64,000 bases of DNA, taken from contig NC_072814.1 in assembly GCF_003013715.1 (NCBI RefSeq), positions 744,001-808,000 on the forward strand, given 5' to 3'. The notes under the pieces were generated by a model that saw nothing but the letters and a program-made list of their open reading frames with translations, was not told the origin of the DNA and did no database searches. The stretch is from Candidozyma auris (lineage: Eukaryota; Ascomycota; Pichiomycetes; Serinales; Metschnikowiaceae). A program made the translations under genes and the position numbers. Position 1 is the first letter of the stretch, and each line of letters begins with the position of its first letter. Positions 29,895 to 41,800 of the stretch are shown here, piece after piece.

Positions 29895-30845
29895 TTAAGT
29901 CTTCACGGTGGTGTACTCCAACTCGTTGGAGTTTTCGTACTCGTACATGTCTAGCGCAACAATGGCACTATCCCTGACAACCTTCTCCTGGTCGTTCAAA
30001 AAGGACTTGAGCACAGGCAAGCACTCGTCAGTGGCGATGGAGCCCAAGGCCTCGGCAGCTTCGTGTCTCACCATACCAGCTTCATTGGAGTTCTTCAACA
30101 CCTTGATCAACGAAGGGACGGTAACTGGGTTACACAATTGACCAAATACATAAGCAATCTCGTGTCTGAACAAAGCAGAAGGGTCATCAAAGCCAGTAGC
30201 CAATGCAAGCGCAGCCTCATCCGTGCCCAAGTCTCTCAATCTAAACATGGCTCTATATCTCTCAAACAAAGATTTGCTTTGGTCGTTCAAGAGCTTCTGC
30301 AATTTTTCAACCTTGGCCTCTTGGTCAGTGGCCAAAGGAGGAGCAGGATCGATCGAGGTGAAGGCGGATTTCTCCAACTTCTCTGCCTTGGCTTTCTCAG
30401 AGTTCTCCCACTTAATTCTGTCGATAGCAAGCTCGCACGTCTCCCTGATCTCGACAGCGGGGTCGTTCTTGTAATACTGCTCCAACATATCTAACACCTC
30501 CTCGTGACCAATAGCACCCATGGCCTCAGCAGCCTCGTGTCTCACCATCACCTGTTGGTTAGGGTCCGCCAACACTGCCTTCAAATGCTTGTTGGCGTAA
30601 ATGTCTCTAATCTGGCCCAACACATAGGCGACCTCGTGCTTCAATAACTCACTGTCATCGTTGAAACACTCGGCGATGTAGTCAATAGCCTTGTGAACGG
30701 TGGCCTTATCTTCAGAGTCTGCACCAATATTCTTCAAGTTGAAGAGCGCCCTGAATCTGTTGGCAAGGGCAACGTCACCAGACTTGTTACACAAAACGTC
30801 TCTTAACTGCTCCAAAGAAGCCTTATCAACATCGATGTCCGCCAT
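29895..30845 (-). CDS. LIA1: Deoxyhypusine hydroxylase (HEAT-repeat di-iron enzyme)
   Basis: A 316-residue protein made of eight HEAT-like repeats in two symmetric halves. The four His-Glu iron-binding pairs are all present: His70-Glu71, His103-Glu104, His228-Glu229 and His261-Glu262. The enzyme hydroxylates deoxyhypusine on eIF5A to form hypusine, the last step of that modification, in the cytoplasm. Length matches S. cerevisiae Lia1 (325). Its promoter carries a near-perfect long PAC element 13 bp upstream of the ATG, fitting coordinated expression with translation genes. Confidence 0.96.
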   Translation of the reverse strand: MADIDVDKASLEQLRDVLCNKSGDVALANRFRALFNLKNIGADSEDKATVHKAIDYIAECFNDDSELLKHEVAYVLGQIRDIYANKHLKAVLADPNQQVMVRHEAAEAMGAIGHEEVLDMLEQYYKNDPAVEIRETCELAIDRIKWENSEKAKAEKLEKSAFTSIDPAPPLATDQEAKVEKLQKLLNDQSKSLFERYRAMFRLRDLGTDEAALALATGFDDPSALFRHEIAYVFGQLCNPVTVPSLIKVLKNSNEAGMVRHEAAEALGSIATDECLPVLKSFLNDQEKVVRDSAIVALDMYEYENSNELEYTTVKT

Positions 30846-30858
30846 TTTTCGAAAGGTT

Positions 30859-30873
30859 GTGATGAGCTGAGAT
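30859..30873 (+). promoter_or_regulatory. Extended PAC-like element at the LIA1 start
   Basis: GTGATGAGCTGAGAT differs from the long PAC consensus GCGATGAGMTGARAW at one position. It lies 13 bp before the LIA1 ATG, in the 5' untranslated or core promoter region. Confidence 0.5.
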
Positions 30874-31656
30874 GAAGTTTTTCAATGTCCGATGCTCGTT
30901 TATATGTACTTTCCCGCTCTGCGGCTCCGTTTTTTCTTAACTTATCAGATCGCACCCACTCTAGACTTCTAGCAAACAGGAAGAAAAAGAGAAGTGACAT
31001 GTAATGTGATATAAGTAAAAAAATTCAACCTTGGTGATTTGATAATGTCCGAGCTGAACACTGAATCTTATTTTTCGGCTCTTGTGCCGATGGCAGACCC
31101 ATTTGTGAAAAGAGAGCCCAGAGGTTCGACAAAATCAGCGCAAGTCACATAATTGAATAACAGACGCCCATAGGTCAAAATGGGCCCGAACTACACAATA
31201 AACAATTCACTTCAACTTCTCTATTATTGAAAGTCTCCTCAAAGTTTGGAAATACCATTACTGCCTGTAGCTAACAGAGGGATAAGGTGCTCACTAGAGC
31301 CTATATATGTTTGCATACACATAGAATTGTTTCAGAATTAAAAAATTGAGTTTTGAAAAATATAAGCACAAGCTGGAGTAATCTTGAGCCATCTTCGGGT
31401 CTGGTTGCATGCCATTGTTATCACTCGAGCCCATCTTTTTAGTTATTGCATGGACTGTGGTAGTGATTTCGCAGCCATTCTTTACCACCCATTTCCTTAA
31501 CGCATTCTACAATGAGAAATCAATTCTTTTTGAAGTCTCCCAACAGACTTTGTTGACACTTGAAAGTCGGCAAGTGATCTAAAAGAACATATCGGAATCA
31601 CTTTCAGGTATTGGATGCACGATATCTATTAAGGTAAAGGTGCCAGCTATAGCCTC

Positions 31657-31679
31657 TAGTAGCAAAGAATTTGCTACTA
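31657..31679. repeat. Perfect inverted repeat (10-bp arms, 3-bp spacer)
   Basis: TAGTAGCAAA, GAA, TTTGCTACTA. It would form a stable hairpin in RNA or a cruciform or dimer-binding site in DNA. It lies in the middle of the LIA1/CCT5 gap. Confidence 0.7.
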
Positions 31680-32372
31680 TGCAACTGTAAAGAAATTCAA
31701 AGTCAGACCTCTTTTAGCTTTCCGACCCTACGGTGTCGTGTAAACATAAGGGGAGCCTTACTTAAATTTCAGTGAAAAAGTGCTACTCTTCACCATTACG
31801 TGTATGGCTGCGAAAGAGCTCTCTCTAGAACACTAAGGGTCAAGACAATCCAGACAAAGCTACGAGTGTCCAATTTATTGAATTTCTTCTAAAGTTATAC
31901 TAATCTTTGTATTGCAGTAGCGAATAAACTATTTAGCGGCGATGGCTGCAAAACGTACGGTGAGAGTGACCGCTTGAAGACAGCACGTAGCGGCAGAAGT
32001 CGCCATTACCATATATGAATAGTTGGAAAGGAAGCTTCCTGAACAAATTTCAAATATATAATGTGCTAAGTTTTCTGGCAAGTTGTGATGAAACACAAAA
32101 TACACTTTCCTTCGACCGTGCCACACCACACTGAGGCATCCTGCTACTTTCTTCTGCACTTCACTATGTTTCTTCTTCACCCAGAAACACAGATTAATCT
32201 CTTTAATGCTTGAGCAAAATAGCAATATAGAACAGATTTCTTCTGTGGTTGATCATCAGATCCTCTAGTCAGGGTCTGCCCTGCATGCGCCTGCTACCAC
32301 CCATCCTTCACATATTGAGCTTCTCAGAAAAAAATCACTTCTCGTGTTTTAACTCAAACCTTCATCAACATC

Positions 32373-34022
32373 ATGGCACAACAGGGAATTCCAGATCTCA
32401 CCAATGCCATCGTGGCACAGGATGAAATGGGAAGACCTTTCATCATCGTGAGAGATCAGGGCAAAAAACAGAGAAAACACGGCGTCGAGGCCACCAAATC
32501 GCACATCTTGGCGGCAAGATCAGTTGCATCGATCGTGAAAACGTCCTTGGGCCCTCGAGGCTTGGATAAGATTTTGGTGAGTCAGGATGGTGATATTACA
32601 ATCACGAATGACGGAGCCACCATTTTATCCCAAATGGATTTGGATAACGAGATTGCGAAACTTTTGGTCGAGTTGGCCAAGTCTCAGGACGACGAGATTG
32701 GTGACGGTACCACGGGTGTGGTTGTGTTGGCCAGTGCTCTATTGGACCAAGCCTTGGAACTTATTGAAAAAGGCATTCACCCAATCAAGATCGCCAATGG
32801 CTTTGACGAAGCATGTACGATCGCTTGCCAGCATCTAGATAAGGTTGCAGACACCATCAACGTTAGTGCTGAAAAGCACGACTCAAACTTGTTGAAGGCA
32901 GCTAAGACATCATTGGGCTCAAAGATTGTCTCAAAAGCTCACGATCATTTTGCCCAGATGGCCGTGGAAGCGGTTCTTTCGGTTGCAGACATGGAGAGAA
33001 GAGATGTTGACTTTGAGTTGATCAAGATGGAGAGCAAAGTCGGTGGTGGTATTGAAGACTCCACTCTTATTAAGGGTGTTCTATTAGACAAAGAATTTTC
33101 TCATCCACAAATGGTAAAGGAAGTCAAAGACTGCAAAATTGCCATTTTGACTTGTCCATTCGAGCCTCCAAAACCAAAGACCAAGCACAAGTTGGATATT
33201 TCTACCGTCGACGAGTTCAAGGTTTTGCAAGAGTATGAGCAGAAAAAGTTCGTCGAGATGATTGAAAGAGTGAAAGAGTCTGGTGCCAACGTCGTGGCTT
33301 GTCAGTGGGGATTCGATGATGAGGCCAATCACTTGCTCTTGGCCAACAAACTTAATGCTATCAGATGGATCGGTGGCTCTGAATTGGAGTTGCTCGCCAT
33401 AGCAACCAATGGACGTATAGTGCCTAGATTTGAGCACTTGTCGGCTGAGAAGTTGGGCCATGCTGGAACCATCAGAGAACTCGAGTTCGGTACCACGAGA
33501 GATCGTATGTTGGTGGTTGAGGACTGCTCCAACACCAAGGCTGTCACATGTTTCATCAGAGGTTCCAACGAGATGATCACCGCTGAGGGTGTCAGAGCTT
33601 TGCATGACTCTATCTGTGTCGTGAGAAATTTGATTAGAGACAGCAGAGTAATTTATGGAGGTGGTGCTGCCGAGTTGACCTGTTCTATTGCTGTGAACGA
33701 AGCAGCTGACCAGCAACAGGGTATCGACCAGTACGCTTTCAGGGCATTCTCCACCGCTTTGGACCAAATCCCATTGACACTTGCAGAAAATTCAGGACTT
33801 GATCCTATTGAGACTTTGTCGAACCTCAAATCCAAGCAGGTCCTTGAAAAATCCTCTCATTTAGGTGTGGACTGTTTGGGAAAGGGCACCAACGACATGA
33901 AAGAACTTTTTGTGATAGATCCATTGATTGGCAAGAAACAGCAATTGTTGTTGGCTACACAGTTGACGAGAATGATCTTGAAGATCAACGATGTGATCAT
34001 CAGCGGCAAGGATGAGTATTGA
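32373..34022 (+). CDS. CCT5: Cytosolic chaperonin TRiC/CCT epsilon subunit
   Basis: A 549-residue group II chaperonin subunit. It shows the ATP-binding motifs [24 protein letters not shown] and GDGTTG (110-115), the apical domain [16 protein letters not shown], and the second nucleotide motif YGGGAAE. The epsilon-specific [11 protein letters not shown]-terminus and [10 protein letters not shown] support CCT5. CCT folds actin, tubulin and WD40 proteins, including TORC components, in the cytosol. All 549 codons were read by eye: no in-frame CTG occurs, typical of well expressed genes in CUG-Ser yeasts. It is followed by ARP3 on the same strand. Confidence 0.95.
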   Translation: MAQQGIPDLTNAIVAQDEMGRPFIIVRDQGKKQRKHGVEATKSHILAARSVASIVKTSLGPRGLDKILVSQDGDITITNDGATILSQMDLDNEIAKLLVELAKSQDDEIGDGTTGVVVLASALLDQALELIEKGIHPIKIANGFDEACTIACQHLDKVADTINVSAEKHDSNLLKAAKTSLGSKIVSKAHDHFAQMAVEAVLSVADMERRDVDFELIKMESKVGGGIEDSTLIKGVLLDKEFSHPQMVKEVKDCKIAILTCPFEPPKPKTKHKLDISTVDEFKVLQEYEQKKFVEMIERVKESGANVVACQWGFDDEANHLLLANKLNAIRWIGGSELELLAIATNGRIVPRFEHLSAEKLGHAGTIRELEFGTTRDRMLVVEDCSNTKAVTCFIRGSNEMITAEGVRALHDSICVVRNLIRDSRVIYGGGAAELTCSIAVNEAADQQQGIDQYAFRAFSTALDQIPLTLAENSGLDPIETLSNLKSKQVLEKSSHLGVDCLGKGTNDMKELFVIDPLIGKKQQLLLATQLTRMILKINDVIISGKDEY

Positions 34023-34316
34023 GAGGCTTAGAGAGGAAGTGTTTGACGTGTTGATAGACGGTGGTGACATCGATGAATTAATGTAATCCATCTAGTACAT
34101 ATACATTCGAAGACAAATTTGCTAATGGCTGCAAATAGTCGTGCAGTCCTCATAAGTAGCGTAGCAAACAGCGTCCTCGATCTAGTTCGGCCTCGGCCAC
34201 AAGCCTCTTAGCTACAGGCTCAGAGTGAGGAACCAAAAAAGCTTACAGGTAAGCTACTTCCAATAGTTTAACCCACCAGCCAATTGCCCCCCGATACAGC
34301 AAAAATTCAGTGAAGA

Positions 34317-35573
34317 ATGGCGTCTATGGGAACTCCCGCTGTTGTCATGGACAACGGTACCGGCTTAACCAAGTTGGGCTTTGCCGGAAACGACTCTCCC
34401 TCATTCGTCTTCCCTACGGCAATCGCAACAGCGACATCTGCTGGGAAGTCAGGAAAAAGCGCTGGCAGCAGTGCGTTGAGCAGCAAAAGAGGATTGGAAG
34501 ACTTGGACTTCTTCATTGGTGATGAGGCTCTAAGCGCCGCCACCGGCCCAAAGTACTCCTTGTCTTATCCAATCAGACATGGTCAGATTGAAAACTGGGA
34601 CCACATGGAAAGATTTTGGGAGAACTCCATCTTCAAATACCTTCGGTGTGAACCCGAAGATCACTATTTCTTATTGACTGAGCCACCCTTGAATCCGCCT
34701 GAGAACAGAGAGAGCACAGCAGAAATTATGTTCGAATCGTTCAACTGTGCGGGTTTGTACATCGCTGTTCAGGCAGTGTTGGCATTGGCAGCCTCATGGA
34801 CGTCTTCGAAGGTCCAGGATAGATCGTTAACCGGTACAGTGATTGATTCAGGTGACGGTGTCACCCATGTTATTCCAGTGGCAGAAGGCTACGTCATCGG
34901 AGGTGCAATCAAGAACATCCCCTTAGCCGGTAGAGACATCACGCTTTTCATCCAGTCCTTGTTGAGAGATAGAGGTGAGGCTGACACCTCGTTGCAGACG
35001 GCAGAGAAGATCAAGCAGCAGTTTTGTTACGTGTGCCCAGACATGGTAAAAGAGTTCAAAAAGTTCGACCAATATCCACAGGAGAAGTTTGCACAGTACA
35101 TTGTAGAGACTGTGCAGCGCAAAAGTGTTGTGGATGTTGGTTACGAGAGGTTTTTGGCTCCGGAGATTTTCTTCAATCCAGAGATCTGTTCCTCCGACTT
35201 CTTGACCCCATTGCCCACCGTGGTGGACCAGGTCGTGCAGCTGTCTCCAATTGACGTGCGTAAAAAGCTCTACAAAAACATTGTTTTGAGTGGAGGCTCT
35301 ACCATGTTCAAGGACTTCGGCAGAAGATTGCAAAGAGATATCAAAGCTTTGGTGAACGAGAGAATCGAGTTGAGTGAGAAGTTGAGTGGCGTTAAAAGCA
35401 CCGGTGTGGATGTCCAGGTGATATCGCATAAGAGACAGCGTAACGCTGTGTGGTTTGGTGGATCCTTGTTGGCACAGACGGCTGAGTTTAAGAGCTACTG
35501 CTACACCAAGCAGGATTACGACGAGTACGGACCGGGAATTGTGAGAAATTTCTCCTTGTTCTCTGTCCCATAA
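34317..35573 (+). CDS. ARP3: Actin-related protein 3 of the Arp2/3 complex
   Basis: A 418-residue actin-fold protein. It carries the phosphate-binding loops [15 protein letters not shown] and [14 protein letters not shown], the Arp3-type segment [18 protein letters not shown], the adenosine motif [20 protein letters not shown], and an end [16 protein letters not shown] as in Arp3. The protein nucleates branched actin at endocytic patches. A single CTG (codon 309, in the PIDVRKxLYKN neighbourhood) sits where S. cerevisiae Arp3 has Ser. It lies between CCT5 and TOR1, all in the same direction. Confidence 0.96.
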   Translation: MASMGTPAVVMDNGTGLTKLGFAGNDSPSFVFPTAIATATSAGKSGKSAGSSALSSKRGLEDLDFFIGDEALSAATGPKYSLSYPIRHGQIENWDHMERFWENSIFKYLRCEPEDHYFLLTEPPLNPPENRESTAEIMFESFNCAGLYIAVQAVLALAASWTSSKVQDRSLTGTVIDSGDGVTHVIPVAEGYVIGGAIKNIPLAGRDITLFIQSLLRDRGEADTSLQTAEKIKQQFCYVCPDMVKEFKKFDQYPQEKFAQYIVETVQRKSVVDVGYERFLAPEIFFNPEICSSDFLTPLPTVVDQVVQLSPIDVRKKLYKNIVLSGGSTMFKDFGRRLQRDIKALVNERIELSEKLSGVKSTGVDVQVISHKRQRNAVWFGGSLLAQTAEFKSYCYTKQDYDEYGPGIVRNFSLFSVP

Positions 35574-35809
35574 GCCATTTAAACATGGTCGACCACTGTT
35601 TTATAAGCAAATGATCGAAATAGACAAACGTGTATGATGCTAGTCTTGTAGTCCGCTTGGTTGTGTTTCAGTAAACACCCGTACATCTCGTGCCCATATA
35701 CTTGATAAGCGCTCAGTCTATTCATGTAGATCCAATCAACCAAGCTCACTTTGAATTCTGACTCAATTCCACCTTTCGCCTTTGCCAAACCAAAATCAGA
35801 ACAAAGATT

Positions 35810-38800
35810 ATGTCGTCCTCAGCTCAGGTCCAAGTGGTGGATGGAGTGGCGCTTAATCAGATCTTTAGTGGGCTCAAGCTGCAGAATGAGGAGGAAAGAA
35901 GTCGTAGTGCTTTGGAGCTTCGGAGCTTTCTCGCCTCCATAGCGAGGGATTTAACTGGTGAACAGTTTAATCGATACAATAACGAGATTAACAAGACAAT
36001 TTTTGATCTACTACAAAGCAAAGATGCATCACAGACATTGGGCGGAATCGCCGCATTGAATGCATTGATTGATTTCGACAGTGGCGTGGGCGAAGAAAAC
36101 GCAACCAAGACAGCGAGATTCTCCAATTATCTTAGCTCTTTTATCCTATCGAGTGACTTGAAAATCATGAAGGAAGCTACGAAAACTTTGGGTAAGTTGG
36201 CTACCCCAGGTGGAACTTTGACGGGGGACTTTGTGGATTTTGAAGCGAAAAAGGCCATCGAATGGCTTCAAAGCGATAATCGTCAACACGAAAATAGACG
36301 TCACGCTGCGATTTTGATTCTCACAGCGTTGTCTGAAAACGCCCCGCTACTACTCCAGGGGTATATCACACAAGTTCTTGAACACATCTGGGTACCACTC
36401 CGAGACCATAAATTGATAATTAGAAATGATGCGGCAATCACACTTCAAAGATGCATTTCCATCATCTATTCTCGCGAGCCAGAGGTAAGAAGGCGATGGA
36501 TCCATGTTTTGATTGACCAGGCATCATCCATATTGGCCCGCTCCAATGCTATAGAGAAGTCAGGCTCTTTTGAAAGCAATGGTGTTTCTACTGGATACAG
36601 CTTAATTTCATCAGCTCAGTCTCCTTCACATGAGACTATTCACGGCGCTTTGCTTGTGTACCGTGAGTTGATCAGGTATCACAGTGACCCATACATTAAG
36701 TCTATGTTTGGCACCATCTATGAAAATGCCTCCATATACAAGGGCCACAAAGTTGCATACATCAGGCAGGAGCTCACAAAGATCTACCCTCTTCTTTGTC
36801 GGGTGAATCCAGAGCTTTTCGTGGAGAAATACTTGCATCGCACGTTGTACTACTATCTCACCCAACTCAAAAAACACAAAAGTCTGCATAATGAGGCAAG
36901 CAATAGTGACAAGTCTGCTATCTTGAAGAGCATTGGATTGCTTGCTTTAGAAGTTGGCAACCAAATGGCAACGTATTTAGATGCCATCTTGGATAATATC
37001 AGAGACGGTCTTTCTTACCCTGCGAATTCGGGCGTTCAGCTGATTTTGACCAACGCAGTTAGCAAAGGCGACACTCCTGGAACCTCTCTTTCATCGGTGT
37101 CTGCCTCGACGTCTGGCTCGGCAAAGTATAGGGCTGCTAGAAAAGATACAGAACCAGCCATCTTTGATTGCATAGGCAAGCTATCCATCGCTGTTGGCCC
37201 TGCACTAACCAAGCATTTACAACGTGACATTCTAGACATGATGTTTAGTAATTGCTCGTTATCAGAGCATATGGAGGAAGTTCTTCAAACCCTCATAATG
37301 AATATTCCTTCTCTTCGTGCCACAGTTGATAGAAAGCTTTTAAATCTATTGAGCTTGGTGCTATCTGGGAAGGGATTTCAACCTCCAGGCTCGCCTTATG
37401 GCTCAACAAAAATCAACGAATCTATGGCTCGTGACTTCAGGCTAATCATGATTTCTCGAGACACTGGAATGACAGTGAGCACCATACTCGGTAATCCAGA
37501 GGTTTACAAAGCTCAAGAAACCGAGCTCATTGTTCAGGCACTCAAAATTTTATCACATTTCGACTTCCAAGATTATCAACTTAACGAATTTGTAAGGTAT
37601 TGCATTATAACATATCTTGATAGTGACAGTGCTAAGGTTCGTCAAACAGCGACCTCAACTTCGTGCAAGGTCTTTAACAAGGATCCTATATGTCATCAGA
37701 TGAGTGTCAATGCTCTAGACGCTGTGAATGAAATTGTTGAAAAGCTTTTGTGCGTATCGGTCACGGATCCAGTTGCTGAAATCAGAATCGAAGGCTTGAC
37801 TTGCCTTGATAAGGCCGGGAACTTTGACCCTCAGCTTTCTCAAGCATATAACGTGAAACAACTTTTTGTTGCCCTCAATGATGAAGTCTTCAGTGTAAGG
37901 AAGGTCGCTGTCAAAATCTTAGGCAGATTATCGGCTATCAATCCAGCTTATATTGTTCCGTCACTTCGAAAGACTCTAATCCAATTGCTATCGAGACTAG
38001 AGTATGCTAACACGAGTCGTAAAAAGGAGGAGACTGCTATACTTTTATCGGTATTGATACTTCATTCCAAGGAGCTCACGAAACCTTACATCAAGCCAAT
38101 AGTTGAAGCTCTTCTCCCAAGAACCAAAGACCAGAGCTCACCTGTTGCTGCCGCGGCTATAAGCTGTGTTGGTGAAGCCTCAGTGGTGGCTGGTGAGGAC
38201 ATCAAACCATTCCTTTCAGAGCTCATGCCCTTAATACTAGATATTTTTCAGGATCAAAGCTCATCATATAAGCGTGACGCTGCACTCAAGGCACTTGGCC
38301 AGCTAGCTAGTTCTTCAGGGTACGTGATACAACCATTACTTGACTATCCACAATTGCTAGGCACCCTTGTGGGAATCTTGAAACTGGAAACTTCGCCACG
38401 TATTAGAAGAGAAACGGTGCGTCTTCTTGGTATTTTGGGTGCCCTCGATCCATACAAACACAGGGAGGTGGAACAAACATCGCAAAAAATTCCTGTGGAA
38501 CAAAACTCCCCTCCAGTTGACATTGCTCTCTTGATGCAGGGGATGTCACCGTCTCACGATGAATATTATCCTACTGTTGCTATCAATAACCTCATGAAGA
38601 TCTTGAAGGATCCATCTCTAACGTCACATCATAACAAAGTGATCCAAGCTATCATGTATATTTTTCAGACACTAGGATTAAGATGTGTTTCATTTCTTCC
38701 ACAAATTATTCCAGGAATCATCAAAGTCATGCACACATGTCAAGCAAACATGCTCAAGTTTTACTTCCAGCAATTAGGTGCATTGATCCTCATTGTCAAG

Positions 38801-41800
38801 CAACATATACGGCCGTTTTTAAGCGACATATTTGCTGTTATCAAGGAGTTCTTCAATAGCATCATCAATGTGAATATCAGAGTGATCATCATTCACTTGA
38901 TCGAGTCTATCTCAAAGGCTTTAGAGGGCGAATTCAAGATGCACTTACCGGATGTACTACCTCTTATGTTGGACTTGATTGAAGAAAACAAATCTCCTGA
39001 TCGAGAGCCTACTATCCATGTATTGAAGAGCTTTGTTGTGTTTGGAAGCAACATCGAAGAGCACGTACATATAGTTGTCCCTACTATTGTGAAAATGTTT
39101 GAAGTTGGTCCTACGAATTTGAGAAAGGCGGCCATAGAAACTATAGGTAAGCTTTCGAGAAATATCAATCTTACTGATATGGCCTCAAGAATTGTTCATC
39201 CACTTTTGAGAGTCTTGGGCGAAGGTAACGAAGAGCTTACACAAGCTTGTATGAACACTCTTTGCAGCTTAATACTCAGCTTGGGAAGCGAATTCATAGT
39301 GTTCTTTCCAGTCATCGAAAAAGTTCTCATAAAACAAAAGATCAATTCGGTAATGTTCGAACAGTTTGTTGCTAAGCTCTTAAATGGTGATTCTTTGCCA
39401 ACAAATTTTAACATTTACAAGGATCACGACTTGCATCTTTCACATTTTGACCTCCCCGACATTGATATGCCTTCGAAGAAACTCCCTGTCAATCAGGCCG
39501 CATTGAAGGCGGCATGGGAATCATCTCAGAGGAACAATACCAAGGAAGATTGGCAAGAGTGGATAGCAAGATTAAGTAAAGAGTTGCTCAAGCAGAGTCC
39601 ATCTCATGCCATTAGAGCTTGTGCCGGTCTAGCATCGGATTATCATCCACTAGCGAAAGATTTGTTCAATTCAAGTTTTGCTTCCTGTTGGAATGAACTC
39701 TATTCGCAGCATCAAGAAGAGCTCATCGAATCGTTCTGCATTGCATTATCGTCTCCTAATAACCCTCCAGAGATTCATCAAATACTTCTTAATTTGGCTG
39801 AGTTCATGGAACACGATGACAAGTCCTTGCCGATCGCCATCACAGCTTTAGGGCAGTATGCACTGAGGTGTCACGCATACGCCAAAGCATTGCATTACAA
39901 AGAGCTCGAGTTCTACGAGGAGCCAACTACCCCAACGATAGAGGCTTTGATCTCCATCAACAATCAGCTTCAACAATCCGATGCAGCCGTTGGCATATTG
40001 AAACATGCTCAAATGCATCACGATCTTCAACTCAAAGAAACGTGGCATGAGAAATTGCAACGCTGGGATGATGCGCTTAGGGCATACAATGAGAGAGAAA
40101 AGCTAGAACCTGATAACATGGAAATTGTCATGGGTAAGATGAGATGTTTACATGCATTGGGTGAATGGGAGCAACTCTCTGAGTTGGCACGTTCAAAATG
40201 GAATACATCCTCTGGTGACATAAAGAGAAATGTTGCACCTTTGGCTGCTGCTGCTGCATGGGGCTTGGGACAGTGGGATAGAATGGACGCCTACATTAAG
40301 GTAATGAAGGCTGAGTCCCCTGACAAAGCTTTCTTCAGTGCCATCTTGAGCCTTCACCGCAATAACTTCGAGGAAGCCTCCAACCACATTCTCAACGCTC
40401 GTGACTTGTTGGTTACTGAGATTACAGCTTTGGTAAGTGAGAGTTACAATAGAGCATATGGTGTTGTCGTCAGAGTTCAGATGCTTGCAGAGCTCGAAGA
40501 AATTATCAGGTATAAGTGTTTACCACAAGGTTCCGAGAAACGTGCGCTTATTAGAAAGACGTGGAATACACGCCTTTTGGGTTGTCAAAGGAATGTCGAT
40601 ATTTGGCAAAGGATGCTCAAGGTGAGAGCTCTTGTCATAAAACCCAAACAGGATATGGATATGTGGATCAAGTTTGCTAATCTTTGTCGAAAATCAGGAC
40701 GTTTCAATCTTGCGGAGCAATCTTTGAACAATTTATTAGAGAGCGGATCTAGTGATAATCCTTCAAGAGCTCCACCTCAGGTTGTGTACGCCCAGTTGAA
40801 GTACATGTGGGCTAAAGGACAGAGAAGAGAAGCATTACGCCATTTGGTTGACTTCACCACGCGTATGTCTCAAGATCTTGGTTTAAATCCAAACGATTTG
40901 ATCACTCAGCCAATTCCCTCTGACGGACCTGGAATTCCTAAGCATGTCGAGGAATACACCAGATTACTTGCCAGGTGCTTTTTGAAACAGGGTGAATGGC
41001 AAATTGTCTTGAATAATAACTGGAGAACAGAAACCTCCGAAATAATTCTAGGTGCTTATCTCCTAGCCACTCACTTCGACGACAAATGGTATAAAGCATG
41101 GCACAACTGGGCCCTTGCTAACTTCGAGGTCATTTCATTGTATACGCAGAACAACAGGGGTAACCTCACTACAAATGTCATGGAGCAGAATGACACTGTT
41201 GATAAGCAAGCACAACTGCTGCAGATGATATCAATGGAAGTTGTTCAGCGCCATGTAATCCCATCTATCAAGGGATTTTTTCATTCCATTTCCTTATCTA
41301 ATTCCAGTTCACTTCAGGACACATTGAGATTACTCACGTTGTGGTTCAAGTTTGGTGGTATTCCGGAGACAGCGAGAGCCATGACCGATGGTTTCAACAT
41401 GGTAAAGATTGACAACTGGCTTGAAGTTATACCGCAATTGATCTCGAGAATTCATCAACCAAATCAAATTGTCAGCAGATCGCTCCTTGGATTACTCACG
41501 GATCTTGGCAAAGCTCATCCGCAGGCTCTAGTTTATCCACTAGCAGTTGCTGTGACCTCAGATTCTGTCAACAGAAAGAAAGCAGCGTTGTCCATCATTG
41601 ACAAGATGAGAATTCACTCGCCAGTGTTGGTTGAACAGTCTGAGCTCGTTAGTCATGAGTTGATCAGAGTGGCAGTTTTGTGGCTCGAGCAATGGTATGA
41701 AGGTTTGGAAGATGCATCAAGACTTTTCTTCGGAGAGCATAATACCGAGAAAATGTTCGAGGTTCTTGAGCCATTGCACAAGATGTTACAAAAGGGCCCT

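Larger units (their letters stand above)
30846..32372. other. Long divergent intergenic region between LIA1 and CCT5
   Basis: About 1.5 kb, AT-rich. It contains a PAC-like element next to LIA1, a GATAAGGTG motif (31281-31289), TATATATG near 31301, and a perfect 10-bp-arm palindrome at 31657-31679. Short frames here (31294-31488, 31929-32225) either lack an ATG or look random. No tRNA or snRNA was seen; a non-coding transcript cannot be excluded. Confidence 0.5.

Noticed and set aside
31929..32225. 98-codon minus-strand frame upstream of CCT5
   Set aside because: It opens with TTG and the first Met is near its end; no family.
33084..33767. 227-codon antisense frame inside CCT5
   Set aside because: It mirrors a highly biased coding sequence; CCT5 is clear on the other strand.
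34923..35429. 168-codon antisense frame inside ARP3
   Set aside because: Shadow of the ARP3 coding frame.
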